Assembly: GCF_027580225.2 (NCBI RefSeq)
Contig: NC_073346.2
Span: forward strand, 10,752,001 to 10,816,000
From: Misgurnus anguillicaudatus
Lineage: Eukaryota; Chordata; Actinopteri; Cypriniformes; Cobitidae
DNA length: 64,000 nt
Reading direction: 5' to 3'
A program made the position numbers and the translations under genes. Positions 35,056 to 47,195 of this stretch are shown here, in pieces; the stretch's first letter is position 1, and the number at the start of each line of letters is the position of its first letter. The notes beneath the pieces were generated by a model, which did no database searches, was not told where the DNA came from, and was given only the letters and a program-made list of their open reading frames with translations.

Positions 35056-36224
35056 TGAATATATAACAGGTATAAGGGCTCTCATTGTATGTCATGCAAG
35101 GGTTATATTTTGTTTAATCAAATCAGAAAATTTTATTGCATATGATTCACATTCAGAATTTGCCATCTGTTACCGAGATGGCAGACATACCGGTAACTCC
35201 ACAATCCTATTATATTATAAATCCAAGATTCCTATATAAAGCCCTTTGTGGTATCATATTACTAAACTTACAAAGCCACAGACTCTTTGTCTATGTCCAG
35301 TAAAACCTGTGTATGAAGAATTTATGGATACTAAATGAGCCTGTGTACTAAATTTGCTGTCATACATGTTGTAACGGAGGGAATTTCATAAAGCGTAACA
35401 AGAGAGAAATAAATAAAGGATTAGATTCAGCAGAGCACATGAATCAAACAATGACATGCTTCATATGGGCCAATGTAATAAACTACAACACAGAAGAAAT
35501 ATGTACAATCATAATAAGCTGAGACATAGGACCTGATTATTAATTTAAAGCCTATATGGATCGCTTTAACCCTATTACAGGCACTAAGTAGTACTTACAT
35601 TGACTACCTGACAAGGTTAACTAAAAACTGAACACATTTAATGTCCAGCGTATATACTGTTTAATCTTCACATCTGTTGAATGATGCACAATAATGCGGC
35701 GTGCATAGCTCAGCTTCCTCTGACGTGTCAGTATTATAAGAAGCTAAACTTTTATATCCTATGAGCCTTAGCAAGCACCACCATTATTAAACTTTTTTAC
35801 TTTAAAAGCTCCATTTAAACATCTGTTCAGGTTAAATTCTCGTCCTCTAGGCACAGCCCACATCTCAGTTGTGTACAAGTGTAGCTGAGACAGCAGTTTC
35901 CAAAAAAACATGATTTTCTCCTGCAGCAGCAATAAGTTATCTGATGTTTATGTTGTTACTATAACCTAACCCGCTTGTGCACTTGTTCCCATAAAGGTAT
36001 GGAAAAATCTTATGCTTTAATACAGTGTGTAACAGCTTTTCAGCAATACCTTCTTCATGAAATGGGTTAGCCAATCTTAACAGAGGTCATATAAACGGTT
36101 TCAGCAGTAACAACATAAACAAGATGTCTCGGTCCGCGCGTAACTTCCGGTAAACTCAGAAAAAAAAGTTCTTTAAATGTAGTTTATTTATATAACAAGC
36201 AAAAAAACAACACATAGATTACCT
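35056..36224. other. Intronic stretch without recognised element
   Basis: No repeat border, exon or RNA gene recognised. Confidence 0.35.
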
Positions 36225-36375
36225 AGGAAACCAAAACATTAGTTATTTTCGACGAGGCATTTGTTCAAGAGATCAGTTTAGCAACTAGTCAAACCATTAA
36301 AAAAACGAAACCAGAAGTAAAGTTCGGATCCAGACGTGTATTGCGTCAGCGCACGTGCGATGAAACTGTCTATAC
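36225..36375 (+). repeat. Dispersed repeat, copy 2 of 3
   Basis: Contains AACCAAAACATTAGTTATTT, ACGAGGCATTTGTTC, AGTTTAGCAACTAGTCAAAC and GCGATGAAACTGTCTATACA, in the same order as 34890-35055 and 63393-63550. Confidence 0.65.
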
Positions 36376-36436
36376 ATACAGAAGTCTTGCTGTGTGCTTC
36401 ATGTGGTAAAATAAAAAAATACATAGTTGGGGTAAT

Positions 36437-36870
36437 AAGTTTCTTTATTCTGTTGAACACAAAAGAAGATATTTTGAAAAATGATGATAAGCATACAGTT
36501 GACGGTACCCATTGACTTCTATAGTATAGGAAAAACAAATACTATGGGAGCCAATGGGTACTGTCAACTGTGTGCTCACCATCATTTATCAAAATATCTT
36601 CACTGTAAAACCTAAAAGTTAACCTAACTCAAACCATTTAAGGAAATCAGTTGCATTAAACCATTTAAGTTTTAAAACGCATACATTTGAGTACTGTAAA
36701 CTTAAACAAATTGAGTCATATGCAGTTATGCACTTATATTTAAGTTCACAGTACTTAAATGTATGTGTTTTAAAACTTAAACGGTTCAAGGCAACCGGTT
36801 TCCTTAAATGGTTTGAGTTAAGTTGACTGTTAGGCTTTACAGTGTTCTTATGTGTTCAACAGAATAAAAA
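36437..36870. mobile_element. Palindromic teleost repeat split by a MITE
   Basis: TCTTTATTCTGTTGAACACA and AAGATATTTTGAAAAATGAT at the left are mirrored by ATCATTTATCAAAATATCTT before the MITE and by CTTATGTGTTCAACAGAATA after it. The right arm is thus interrupted at 36601-36844, which shows that the MITE arrived later. Confidence 0.85.
36601..36844. mobile_element. Hairpin MITE CACTGTAAAACC (244 bp)
   Basis: The ends CACTGTAAAACCTAAAAGTT and AACTTAAACGGTT, then GACTGTTAGGCTTTACAGTG form arms that pair through TTTAAGTTTTAAAACGCATA and its complement. Almost the whole element is a palindrome. A related terminus is at 24697. Confidence 0.88.
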
Positions 36871-36896
36871 ACCTCAACATGTCAATGGCCGCGTTT

Positions 36897-38087
36897 ACAT
36901 GCACCCTAATAATGCGATTATAATGGGATTTTGTCAATACTGCGATTATACTTTACCTCATGTAAACGCAATAATTCGAAAAAAATAATGCGATTAAGCT
37001 CAAAATCGCAGTAAGTATAGTCGCATTAAAAGAGGTGGCGTACGCCGTTTATAATCGCAGTATGCGTCCATGTAAACGCTTTAATCGCATTTATACCGCA
37101 CTAATTAAGTGCACGTGTGTTTTAGTCACGCACCTTAAGCACAAATTCGTTTTAAACTTGACATTAGGAAGTTTTACATGAATTCTGCCAACACGACTCG
37201 CTGTCAGCAGTCTGCCTTCATTCAGAAACAGCTCAAATAACACGACAGCAGTGTATAAAAGCTTTAAGGGACATTATAACGATAATTATAACGATAAATA
37301 TATTAGTGACCACATCATAATGATAATAACTTCATGCTAATTCGCTCAACAAGCGCGGCATTACCTAATATTGGATATTTCTTGTAATAAAAACTTTTTT
37401 GCAATTGTTTACATGTCACTGAATGTATGCTGTTGTTGCATTTACACAGCGGGAAACCAGATGTCCTCAACTCACTGCTTTCGCGTAACTGAACAATGAA
37501 TGTAGTAGGTTGTGTAATAATATCTTACCTTTTGGCGTAGTCAGTGTGGTAGAAAAATTTCACAGCAACAGCTGCATCAGCACTGGATACCTGAGGTAAT
37601 TTTATGTTATAACCTCAGCAATGAATGAGCTTTCTACTGCATTTTAAGTGCGCGTGCACTTCAAGTTCAAATAGATTTGATTGTCTGTCAATTGTTAATC
37701 GTTCATCATGTGCCAAAATCGCTATCGCTATAGTTGTTGTGTGAGCTCTGATATTATCTTTAATATAAAAGATTTTTAAAACTATATTTTTATATAATGT
37801 GAACGCCCTTTACAGGCACTTTCATATTTATATCTTCATCACGGCACCGGATAATGAATCTATAACAACGTGTTTGTCATTTAACGCAAGTAAATTAAAA
37901 CAGTGGACCATATGTGAGTTCATCATTTGTGCTCTGCATTGGGCTATGTGTGAATAATCCGAAAATAAAAACTGCATGTAAACCGGAGTGAAGAGGTTAG
38001 CTCCAGTCATGTAAACATCTTACTGCGATTAAGACCTTACTCGCATTATTGGAAATAATCGCATTAATGGTGTGCATGTAAACGTGG
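36897..38087. mobile_element. TIR element GGCCGCGTTTACATGCA (1.2 kb)
   Basis: The left end GGCCGCGTTTACATGCA is mirrored by TGCATGTAAACGTGG. TCAAT(G) lies outside each end (36892-36897 and 38088-38093). The subterminal regions carry many AATCGCA / TGCGATT motifs in both orientations, probably transposase-binding sites. A related but distinct family is at 52960-53770. Confidence 0.8.
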
Positions 38088-38100
38088 TCAATGATGACAT

Positions 38101-38612
38101 AAAGGGGACATATCACGAAAATCTGACTTTTTCCATGTTTAAGTGCTATAATTATGTCCCTAGTGCTTCTATCAACCTAGAAAATGTAAAAAAGATCAAC
38201 CCAGTAGTTTTGGTAAACCATTCTCTGTAAGCATGTGAAAAAATAGGTCATTGAAATTTGGCTCCCCTTGTGATGTCAAAAGGGGATAATACCGCCCCTT
38301 AATCTGCACTATCCAACCACGGCACTGCCGTTTAGTGCAGAGAGAAAAAATAATTGACAGCACAATTGAGTTTAAAATTTCAACTCATCGCCACCATCAT
38401 GGCGATCAGTGTTTGGATCTCATCCGCTTATTTGCATCTTAAAAGACACACCCCAAAAAAGGCATATTTGCTCATGCCTACAAAGTGGCAATTTTAACAT
38501 GTTATAATAAATTATCTATGTGGTATTTTGAGCTAAAACTTTACATACATAGTCTGGGTACACCAAAGATTTATTTTAGATCTTTAAAAATTTGTGTGAA
38601 ATGTCCCCTTTA
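38101..38612. mobile_element. Abundant teleost MITE AAAGGGGACAT
   Basis: AAAGGGGACATATCACGAAA at the left pairs with GTGTGAAATGTCCCCTTT at the right. Internal blocks such as CCATGTTTAAGTGCTATAAT and AAAAGACACACCCC are characteristic of this frequent fish element. It sits directly beside the 36897-38087 element. Confidence 0.8.
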
Positions 38613-38807
38613 AATTAACTTAACATTAGGTTACATCATCAAAAAATTTGCATATAACTTTCTTTTTGTTACATTTCATTTTTGTGTCACATTAAGGGGG
38701 GACAGGGTTCAACGGTATTTCAAGCATTTTGAATTATTAACACAGTTTAAGAGTTGTTTTTCCTCATGCTAAACAAATGTAAAGTGTCAAAAAAGCAGTT
38801 GGGCTGT

Positions 38808-39116
38808 CACGCCGGGAAATGGGAATCAGGACACATATGCAGGGTTCACATAAAAGGATAACATTTAATATAAATAACATAGAAAACAAACACGGGAATC
38901 AAACAACGGGAAGAATAAATAAACAGGAACAGACAGGATGGAGACAAATGGCGACAATGATCCGGCAAGTGAGTATAGCACAAACAGGGGTATAAATATC
39001 GACAGACTAACAATGCACAGGTGTGATGAGGAAGGTAATTAATCAATGAATTGTCCAGGTGACGGTAATCGGAACAGACACAAAACATGACACGGATTTA
39101 ACCGTGACCTTACAGC
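38808..39116. repeat. Interspersed repeat (CACGCCGGGAAATGGG)
   Basis: Starts TGTCACGCCGGGAAATGGGA and ends ACGGATTTAACCGTGACCTTA, with AACAGACAGGATGGAGACAA and GGCGACAATGATCCGGCAAG inside. TGTCACG / CGTGAC at the ends could be a short inverted repeat. It resembles the end of a fish transposon, but class and borders are uncertain. Confidence 0.5.
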
Positions 39117-39119
39117 CAA

Positions 39120-39800
39120 ATGCACTTCGCCGGGTTATCTAAAGTTTTGGAAAGTTTTTTTCGAATACGGGTCCAGCTGACGTTGTTAAGGGTTTCTATA
39201 CGTATCACTTCTTTTTATGGGCACTTCCCCCAGAAAACCCCGCCCACCCGTCAATCAGCAGGAGAACAGATGACACGAAGTTACAGGCATCATTTCAAGT
39301 GACAGCTTTGTTTTATATCAAACTCAACAATGGCATGAAAGAAGAAGTGTGTTTTTGGATGTAAGGAGAAGAAAGTCAGCCTTATGAAAACAATGTATAT
39401 AGTTTATTATCCAGGGTAGCAGCAGAGTTTTGCGTGTGTGTTTGATGCGCCGGATTTCATTGAAAAGTCCCAACCCGGTCATGAGTTGTATGCGGTAAGT
39501 GAGACTCTTGTGTTATATTGGAAATAGGTGCATATGTGCATATTATATAAAAGACACTAACATGTAGTGAATCATAAGTTATCCCGTCAGTGTTGTATAA
39601 AGTGTGGACTTGTGACTCGCTCCTCCCGCAGTTCGTAACTCCTTCTGAATTTTTTTATACGGTATCATAAAGAATCGGTAAAGCTGATCTATCTTTAATA
39701 AATCTGATAAAACGAAAGACTCTTTGGAGATGTAAAGGATATAATACTACTCTATAGGTACTCCAGATTTACATCAGAAATGCAGAAACAGTGTGTGTTA
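39120..39800 (+). mobile_element. Degenerate transposon with C-x3-C (THAP-like) start
   Basis: At 39342-39368 one frame reads KKCVFGCKE, the typical opening of THAP-type zinc fingers found in P-element/Kolobok-like transposases. A downstream exon-like block (39417-39493) ends at a consensus donor GTAAGTGAG. The frame is broken just before the motif by an in-frame TGA, and the later Cys-His ligands are not visible. It is a relic at best; the family assignment is an inference from a short motif. Confidence 0.35.
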
Positions 39801-41034
39801 TGGACGCTTTAAGTCCCAATAGCTTAGGATTTGCACTTTTTGTAGTGTGTGTCTTTTACAATCTAATGCTAAAAGACAGTGTAAGTATAAAAAATGACTA
39901 AATAAGTTTAAATACTCTCAGTAGAAGGTAATGCAGGAAGTCAAAAAGAGGGTCAAATCCAGGACGTTTTGCGAGTATGAAGCTCGTCAAATTCCCCAAA
40001 CACCAATTAAAGGAAAAGAAAGCGCAAGCAGGATATAATAAAGGCAGCTTTCATCCTCAAAGTGATGCCAGGAAAAGAGAGAATGCTGACTCCTATAAGA
40101 CACAAAGCCTTTAGAGAGATGCTGTACATACACAAACCCACTGACATGCGCTTGAAGAGTCTAAAGGAAGAACGGAAAGACTGAATTTTCCCCTCAACAA
40201 CAGATGAGCTACTTTGTGGATGTATTTCTTAGTACCGCATCTTATTCATCTATGTACTCTGTGATTCTTTTCAGCACAAACACACTTCCTCCATGTAAAT
40301 TAGGTTTAGAAATCTTGCCAATTCTGAAAATGCAGGGATAATAAACTTTGATGAGGTGAAAATAATGATACCGTACAGACCCGGTAAAGCAGTTTCATCA
40401 TGTAATTTTGCTGCATCTCCCCAACTTATCACTCAGAAACGGCCTGCAAGACAGGCAACTGCACCAGACTGGGGAATCTGCATTGTTCCCTTAGTGGATC
40501 TGGCATGACAACCAAAAAATAAATAAATGCAGCTATCAAGTGTTATCAAGCGGCACAACTCAAATAGTGAATTCCCATTCTGTCAATCTGTTGATCCCCC
40601 AGAGGACTGTCTGAGGCAGAAACACATTACCATCTGATGTCTCTCGGTTTCATCTATCTCATCTGCATCTGTTCACTGTACTGAAATGGGGAATGGGCAT
40701 TTACATGGAAAAAAACATGGACACATATGCTTAAAACATACAAAATGTGTACATTTCTAGTCCTTTTCATAAAATCTTAATATCAAATTTTCATTTGATT
40801 TTAATCATTTGTCACAATATAATTCAATTTGCTACTGTTATATGATTTTGATTAAATTTATTCTAAAATGTGAAAATAGTAATAAAATTAAATTGAAAAG
40901 ATATGCAAGCAGTACAGTTTTTCAACAGCCAGTAAAAATAATCAAATCAGTTCTAACATTTCTGCAATATTACCAAAGTACCAAAAATATTACTAATTTA
41001 TCTCCTATTTATACACAACACAACAACTGAAGGT
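39801..41034. other. Repeat-poor intronic stretch
   Basis: No recognised transposon ends or exons; composition is less AT-rich than the flanks between 39.95 and 40.7 kb. Confidence 0.35.
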
Positions 41035-41318
41035 AATACATAACACAGTTATTTGTTAACAATTTGTTAATGCATTAGCTAACATCAACTATCATTGAAC
41101 AATATAAACTACAGCATTTATTTATCTTAGTTTATGTCAATTTTAGCATGTACTAATATACATTATTAAAATCAAACATTTAAACGGTTAACATTAGTTA
41201 ATGCGCCATGAACTAACATGAATAACTTAATGCTGCTAACTGTATTGTTCATTGTTTGTTAATGCATTATACTAACATACTAATGTTCACTAATACAACA
41301 TTATTTTAAAGTGTTAAA
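41035..41318. repeat. AT-rich teleost repeat (TTAATGCATTAGCTAAC)
   Basis: TTGTTAATGCATTAGCTAAC near the left and GTTTGTTAATGCATTATACT near the right, with CTACAGCATTTATTTATCTT and GAACTAACATGAATAACTTA inside, match a common fish interspersed repeat. The element is internally self-similar. Confidence 0.6.
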
Positions 41319-41362
41319 AAACAACAAATTAAAGGATTTTTATTTTCTTGTCAAATTAAATA

Positions 41363-41722
41363 TGAAGAGTTTGGTTCCAAAACGCGATAAATGCCATTTT
41401 TGAAAAAAATTAGTTACTGCCAGAATCAGTATTATATCAGGTCAGTATTTAAAAGTAAATTCTTAATCTTACGCAAAATCCAATATCCGCCGTGTTATTT
41501 TGTCATCTTTTCTCCATTTTTTCCCAAAACACGATATACGCCACTCCTCCTTTTCTACAGAACGCAATAAATCCGCTCCACATATTACAGCGCACCATTC
41601 ACACAATGTAAACAAACAATAGCGGCGCGTTGAGTACACGGAATCCTAGTTTTTCTCATCTACTTTGTACTTTGTGATCAACAAACAAACAAAAACAAAA
41701 TAATACTTTAATAGCATTGATA
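41363..41722 (+). repeat. Dispersed repeat, copy 2 (first copy at 13831-14178)
   Basis: TGAAGAGTTTGGTTCCAAAA, CAATATCCGCCGTGTTATTT and GGAATCCTAGTTTTTCTCAT occur in the same order as at 13831-14178. Unlike copy 1, no AGGCGGAGTG MITE end follows. Confidence 0.75.
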
Positions 41723-42334
41723 ACTTTTAAAGAGTGGGTTAGTAATATGCACCTATAAACAGGACAACAACGCACATACACTTTGCTTATTACACACACA
41801 GGGACATGCAGCAGCACACAAATATTTTTAAATATGAAAAATTAAAGGATTAAAATGTAAAAGATTATTAGTCTCTTGAACAGATTACAGAATTTGAGAA
41901 GGCATTAAGCTGAGATAGGCTGCTTCATCTGTAGCGTGGTAAGTAAGCAGATTTTTTTTTTTTTGCTTTTAAAAAGTACAAATATTATTTCTAACCATTT
42001 TAAATGCTACCCCACAGATTTATTGTATGTGATGACTTTTAAGTAATAAGCTACTTTTATAAAAAATACTCCCAGGTGCTAAAAAGTTTCAGCTTTCGAA
42101 GGATTTGTCAAATTTGTATCTCTTGTTTGTTACAAATGTACAAACCTTTTATGTAAATCATTCTTGTAAAAAACGTTTTGAGATTATAGTGATCATGTAT
42201 ATCAATACTTTTTCAGCAATTAAAACCATGCTGACTTTACGTACTACTCCATTACTGAAAAATATTTTTAAAAAGAAACAAAGCTTTTATTACAAAAAAT
42301 AACAATTTTAATAAATAAAAACACTTTTTTAACA

Positions 42335-42665
42335 TCAATCTTAAGCTGGTGGTCTACTTCCTCCATTTACAATTTTTCTGCGTACAAATTCGCCTTGTAA
42401 ATAGGGAATCTGCCATGGCGCGAACACAACTGGCTTTTAAAGGGGATGGGAGATAAGACTCTCATTGGTTTTTTGCACGTTACGCCCAAAACATCCATTA
42501 CTTATTTAAAGAATAGGGACAATCTTTTTAGACCATGCGCCCGGCAGGCCGAAACTTTTTCCCGTCGTTAAACTAGCAAGTGTGAATTCGGACATGCCCC
42601 AAGACTTGCACCGTGGGCTTAGATCGTTAAAATAGGGCTCTTAAAGTCAAAAGCTGTCTGTGGCT
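42335..42665. repeat. Teleost interspersed repeat (CGCCTTGTAAATAGGGAATC)
   Basis: Ordered blocks CGCCTTGTAAATAGGGAATC, GCCATGGCGCGAACACAACT, CTCTCATTGGTTTTTTGCAC and TTCCCGTCGTTAAACTAGCA match a widespread fish repeat. Ends not resolved. Confidence 0.6.
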
Positions 42666-42794
42666 TTTTAATAGTTGAATAAAACACAAACGATGGCTAA
42701 TTTAACTGGAAAACTGCAATACATAACACCAGCAACTCTACAGCAACTGAATCACATAAAGTATCATGTGTTTTTTGACATGACCATGATATTT

Positions 42795-42868
42795 TTAAGG
42801 TGGAGTTCACAGGTGCTCCCTCATTTGTAAGTCGCTTAGGATAAAAGCGTCTGCTGAATCAAAATGTA
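42795..42868 (+). repeat. SINE 3' tail fragment
   Basis: AAGTCGCTTAGGATAAAAGC followed by GTCTGCTGAATC is the tail of the tRNA-derived SINE group; the tRNA-like head is not present upstream. Confidence 0.65.
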
Positions 42869-43394
42869 AATGACCATTTCATGACATCACTGTACTATGG
42901 TACTGCGTCAGTAGGCCTACATTTCATAAAGGTGGCATTCAAATGTGCTGTAATCTCCATGGAGACTAAAAGGAGCGGTAGAGCTTTAACAGCACACATC
43001 ACCATATATTACACAGAAGAGATCAGGCAGACAGGGCTCACTGGAGGACAACATGACCTCCTTCATCATCGACAGGGACGAGGCCATAATTAGCAGGAGT
43101 CCTGTCAAAGCACCAACTAGAAGCGATGTAAGAGGAGCCTGAGAGTGAAGGTGACGATCAACATGAGAAATTATTCTCAGCAGTACTGCACAAGCTAAAA
43201 AAAACACGTTACATTTACGGCGGGGTGCATGATTTTTGAAAAACACTTTGGAAAATCGAGTCAGGCGGGTACCAAAACACACTTGTAGCCAATCAGCAGT
43301 AAGGTGCGTGTTTACTAACCAGCATCATTGCCTGGGTTGTGTATGTGTGGGGCGGGTCTATTAAAAAAAGGTTCCCATGCATTGATTTACTCGT

Positions 43395-43875
43395 GGCGCA
43401 CCGCCACGGAATCAACACTGGCCGCCACGAATAGATTTTTCATGATCCCCATTTACACTTATATTTTACTGTTTAAAAACGTCTTCATTGTTGTCTCTCT
43501 CTCACATAACAGTGAAAAGTTGGCGGTGTTTTCAATGTCCCTTCCTCCGTATACTTTTTTTTCACGTAAACGTCAACAGTCACAGATTTTACTGACAGAG
43601 AAGACAGAAGACTTGACGAAAGGTTATCATTAGCGTTTCCCACACACACACACACACACGTTCTCTTCCTCTCTATGATGCGGTATGCCTGCGCACGTGT
43701 TTTGTAGTAACTTTGTGTAACAGTTACTGTGTATTCTCTCATATTTCTGAATTTGCACCCAAATGTCTGCGCTATACGTGACAATAAAACTCACATTTAA
43801 ATAAAAAAGGGCTCAAAACAAAACATTGATGAGAAGAGCAACAGCAGTAAGACTTCAATGTAAATGTATGATGAT
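43395..43875 (+). repeat. Internal hAT-derived segment shared with 1240-1790
   Basis: GCCACGGAATCAACACTGG, AATAGATTTTTCATGAT, GCGTAAACGTCAACA-like and ATTTCTGAATTTGCACC blocks occur in the same order and orientation as in the BED-hAT element at 661-2225. The continuation of that element (CAGTTGTGTTGAAATGCAAT) reappears at 45575-45640, so about 1.7 kb separates parts that are about 115 bp apart in the first copy. Neither hAT terminus is present. Confidence 0.8.
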
Positions 43876-44237
43876 TAATAGACCAGCTGTAAATATACAC
43901 GTACATTTCGTAATTTCATGTTATTTTGTGGGTTTCTTTCAAATATAAAAGCGCTTATGCATTTACTTGCGTTCTAGGTGAAAAAAAAGTCAGTGGCAAG
44001 TCAGTTCCTGAATAACACGACACAAACTTTAAAAAGTCAAATTCACTTCTCAGAGGCACAGAACTGTTCCTGAAGCTGACGTTCTCCCCAAACTGAAATT
44101 AAACACAGTGTTTCGAGTTTTTCTCGTCTGTGTCATGTTGATATTAGGAAGCAAGGTAACATGCACATGACGACAAGAGAGGTGACCTGCTGAGCAATAG
44201 AGTTACCCCTCCCACTTCTGAATGTTTTACTGAGATT

Positions 44238-44480
44238 TCTAATCCCATCCGAATTGACCATCAATATTACAGACATCCTGTGGTAAAATTACATTACACC
44301 ATCTACAACCATAACTAATCCCATCCGAATAGGGGTATAGTCTGCTCATTTTATGTCTGACAACAGAACTGATATGTAAAATTATACAACAGTTCTTTCT
44401 GGTTCTCGAATCTGATTGGCTAAGAGCTATACGATATTGTGCTGATAACGGCACTGTAACCGCTTCACCTTTCATATTAT
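44238..44480. repeat. Repeat with duplicated CTAATCCCATCCGAAT
   Basis: The 16-mer CTAATCCCATCCGAAT occurs twice about 76 bp apart (starting about 44240 and 44316). It is followed by TTCTGGTTCTCGAATCTGAT, TGGCTAAGAGC, a motif common in fish repeats. A diverged relative (GTATTCTGATTGGCTGAGAA) is at 47222-47245. Confidence 0.5.
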
Positions 44481-46013
44481 TCCGCCACCTAGTGAATGGA
44501 GGTCCTAAGCAGGCTCATCTCTGAATGGAAAAACACAGACGCGCTGTGTGAATCACTCTCCGTGTGTCTCATTAGTTTACTAGCTCATAAATCAGTCTGT
44601 GAATCCCCAATGAGAAGTATTATTCCGTCAAAGATCAGCGCTCTTGGATGTTACGTTACAGTTAATGGGAGAAATGTCTTGTCACATCGTGTGGACGATT
44701 AACACTTGGAAAGAGGAATATAAACACTAGTTTTTTCTGGAGCTATATCTTTTATCAGAACGCGAAAACACCGTGGAACTGCAGGTAAGCACCACAGCTT
44801 TTAAATGTGGACATTGATCATTTACTTTATCGTGACCTGACTATTAAAACATGTTATGAGATATCGCCACTGATATATTTATAAGCAGCATGCAAAAACA
44901 TCTCTCTGACACTTATAAAAAACCGTTTTATATAGTACTGACAAGAACAAAGTTTAATAATAATAATCGAGTGCTCGTATCACGTTAAGAATAAATGAGA
45001 AAGCAATAGTAACGTTACACAAGTATAGTTTTATTAACTTTTACCTCGCGCCAAAACAATAACAACACAAAAGACACTAAATATGAATAAAAAAACAAGT
45101 ACTAGTTTGATCATGACACCAAATACTGCTGATTTGATCTCATTTTGACGATCATAAACAAACAAGGCCAACATGACAGCCAGGGAATCCCTTTCAGAAA
45201 TGTAGCCCAGAGAGGGCGGTGGTCAGCGGGGCGAGTGAACACTGACGTCCGCTCATGCTTTGGTTCTCATTCGTACCGAATCTCACTAAGCAAATGTTCA
45301 AACAGGCGCTATCTTTACTAATCGACTGCAGATTTAAATATAATACAGATACATTCTCGACTGAACTAATCTTAAAACTACACCAAGAAACGGTAATATA
45401 AAGAAACGGCTTTTCCGTCCATTGAGTTGTTATGAGCTTCAAAGCAGCCGAAAGTTTTACCTGTCATTCTGGCCGCCCTCAAATCCTGCGGCCTCGTGCC
45501 TCTGGCCTAATCACAGCCGTGATGATATAGAGCTATATCACACTCCTACTCGAGCGATATTGCTTAAATAGCAATCAGTTGTGTTGAAATGCAATATAAC
45601 GTGATCAAAGAGTAGAAGTGAAACATATTTCAGGTGCCAACACTCGATCAAACGCAAACACGTGATGACCTCACATATATGCTAATTAGCGTGTGACGTC
45701 ATCAACGCCACAAGTCTCTCAAAATCCTGTGGGAAACACTGAGGGACGTGTTTGTTTAGGTGATTTCAAATGTCAACATTGGCTTTCAGAGATCATGCAC
45801 CCCGCCTTTAACTAATCAGTGGCATTACATAACTTCACAATACTTTATGAAGTAAAGCAAAGCAGGCGAAACAAAATATGGATGTTCAGTTGACCGGGTG
45901 CATTTGTGTCTTTCAAACTTAAATGGTTTTCTGTTGTAATCATTGTATTTGCTCATTTTAACCAGGGAAAGTTATCTTGTTGGTTAACTCTTTCCCCGCC
46001 ATTAACAACTTAA

Positions 46014-46289
46014 AGCAACATTATGTGTTTTTTTTACCTTTAAATAATGTCTCTAAAATCATTTCAGTGATAGAACAACTTTTAACTGGACAAATTGTAC
46101 TGTTGCTGCAACCTGAGCAGCCTCCTAGCTGCTACAAGCACACTCTGAAAGTGGTGGTGGAGGGTAGAGCACACAGCCCCGCCCCTCCCCCTGCCTGCAG
46201 AAGAGTGTCTGATACCAGGCACTGTTGCGCTTTTCAACCACATGGGGGAGCCGTAAGTCATTTTTACATGGAAACTACATAGTGTTGCT
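46014..46289. mobile_element. TTAA-flanked MITE (276 bp) nested in another repeat
   Basis: The ends AGCAACATTATGTG and CATAGTGTTGCT are inverted; TTAA lies at 46010-46013 and 46290-46293. The flanks (TCTTTCCCCGCCATTAACAA on the left, ACTCGTCAATTAAGAG then CCCTTCCCTGCCAATGACGA on the right) belong to one older repeat that the MITE split. One frame through it is open for about 100 codons, but this is repeat sequence. Confidence 0.85.
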
Positions 46290-46345
46290 TTAACTCGTCA
46301 ATTAAGAGAAAACCCTTCCCTGCCAATGACGAGTTTTTACAGCAA

Positions 46346-47195
46346 GCTATATTTCTGATATTATCCACTAGGTAGCGCTCGTACCTAATTTATAAAAAAC
46401 TAAAGCATCAACTGATCCAAAAACAGTAAAAACTCAGTGTATGTTTTGATCATCATTCTTAATCTGATCTCTAACAAAAGTCCTTTAAAAAATGCAATTA
46501 TCTTAGTTTTTACCCATATTCCACAGGTGATAAAACAGAACAAATGAAGATAGGATGAAATTGTCTTTTTTGTTTGTTTAAAAGCAGAGGTTCTCCTTTT
46601 TTCATTGAATACATTGAATGTTTATATATTTATATTAAGAACATTTTCTGGAAGGGATTAAACTTTTGTGAAAATCATACAAAATGCTGGCGCTGGCTGG
46701 CAATTTTTTTTTAAACACAGGCGGGCAAGAGTTATCACAGATAAGGTTTTGTCGCAATTGAGCAAATGACATTTCATAGTTATGGAGGCATCAGTTTCAG
46801 TAGGTTGAACATTATTATAAGTATTGCTTTGCCTTTGTTTATAAGCAAATTTGTTTAAAAACAATCTGAACTACTGGCCCGACACAATCCTTAATTATGA
46901 TTCCTATAAAGCAATCCAATGTTGGCCTGAGAAAACAAAAAATAAACTGGCAATAATCCAGAATGTGCTTGTCTGTGTCTGGTGAAAATGGCTTGAGGGA
47001 AACTACATGATTGTCTCCGTTATTGCTTTTCATATCTGAGATGTGAAAACAATTTACTTCCATAACACATCATTTTATGAGATGCATAATGAAGTCTAAC
47101 CTTCTCAGACTGATATCAGATAGCTACAGCATGTAAACCTTATTCCCTAGTACTCATATTAACAACACAGTGTGCTTAATAAACATATATTATTC
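46346..47195. other. Intronic stretch without recognised element
   Basis: Nothing recognised except a CTCF-like string at 46365-46380 (CCACTAGGTAGCGCT). Confidence 0.35.

Larger units (their letters stand above)
43217..45807. mobile_element. Long TTAA-type element (2.6 kb) related to the 14190 MITE
   Basis: The left end GGCGGGGTGCATGATTTTTG and the right end ATCATGCACCCCGCCT are inverted repeats; TTAA follows at 45808-45811, while the left target site is worn (TTTAC). The subterminal sequences (CAAGTGTGTTTTGG-type block at the left, GTCAACATTGGCTTTCAGAG at the right) match the corresponding parts of the 232-bp MITE at 14190-14421. The interior contains a hAT-derived segment (43395-43875 and 45575-45640), a (CA)n run at 43640-43660 and an exon-like block with donor GTAAGC at about 44786. 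No transposase domain was recognised. Confidence 0.7.

Noticed and set aside
38808..39116. Possible retroviral or solo LTR (TG start, 300 bp)
   Set aside because: No polypurine tract, primer-binding site, polyadenylation layout or second copy; the ends look more like a short inverted repeat. Left as an unclassified repeat.
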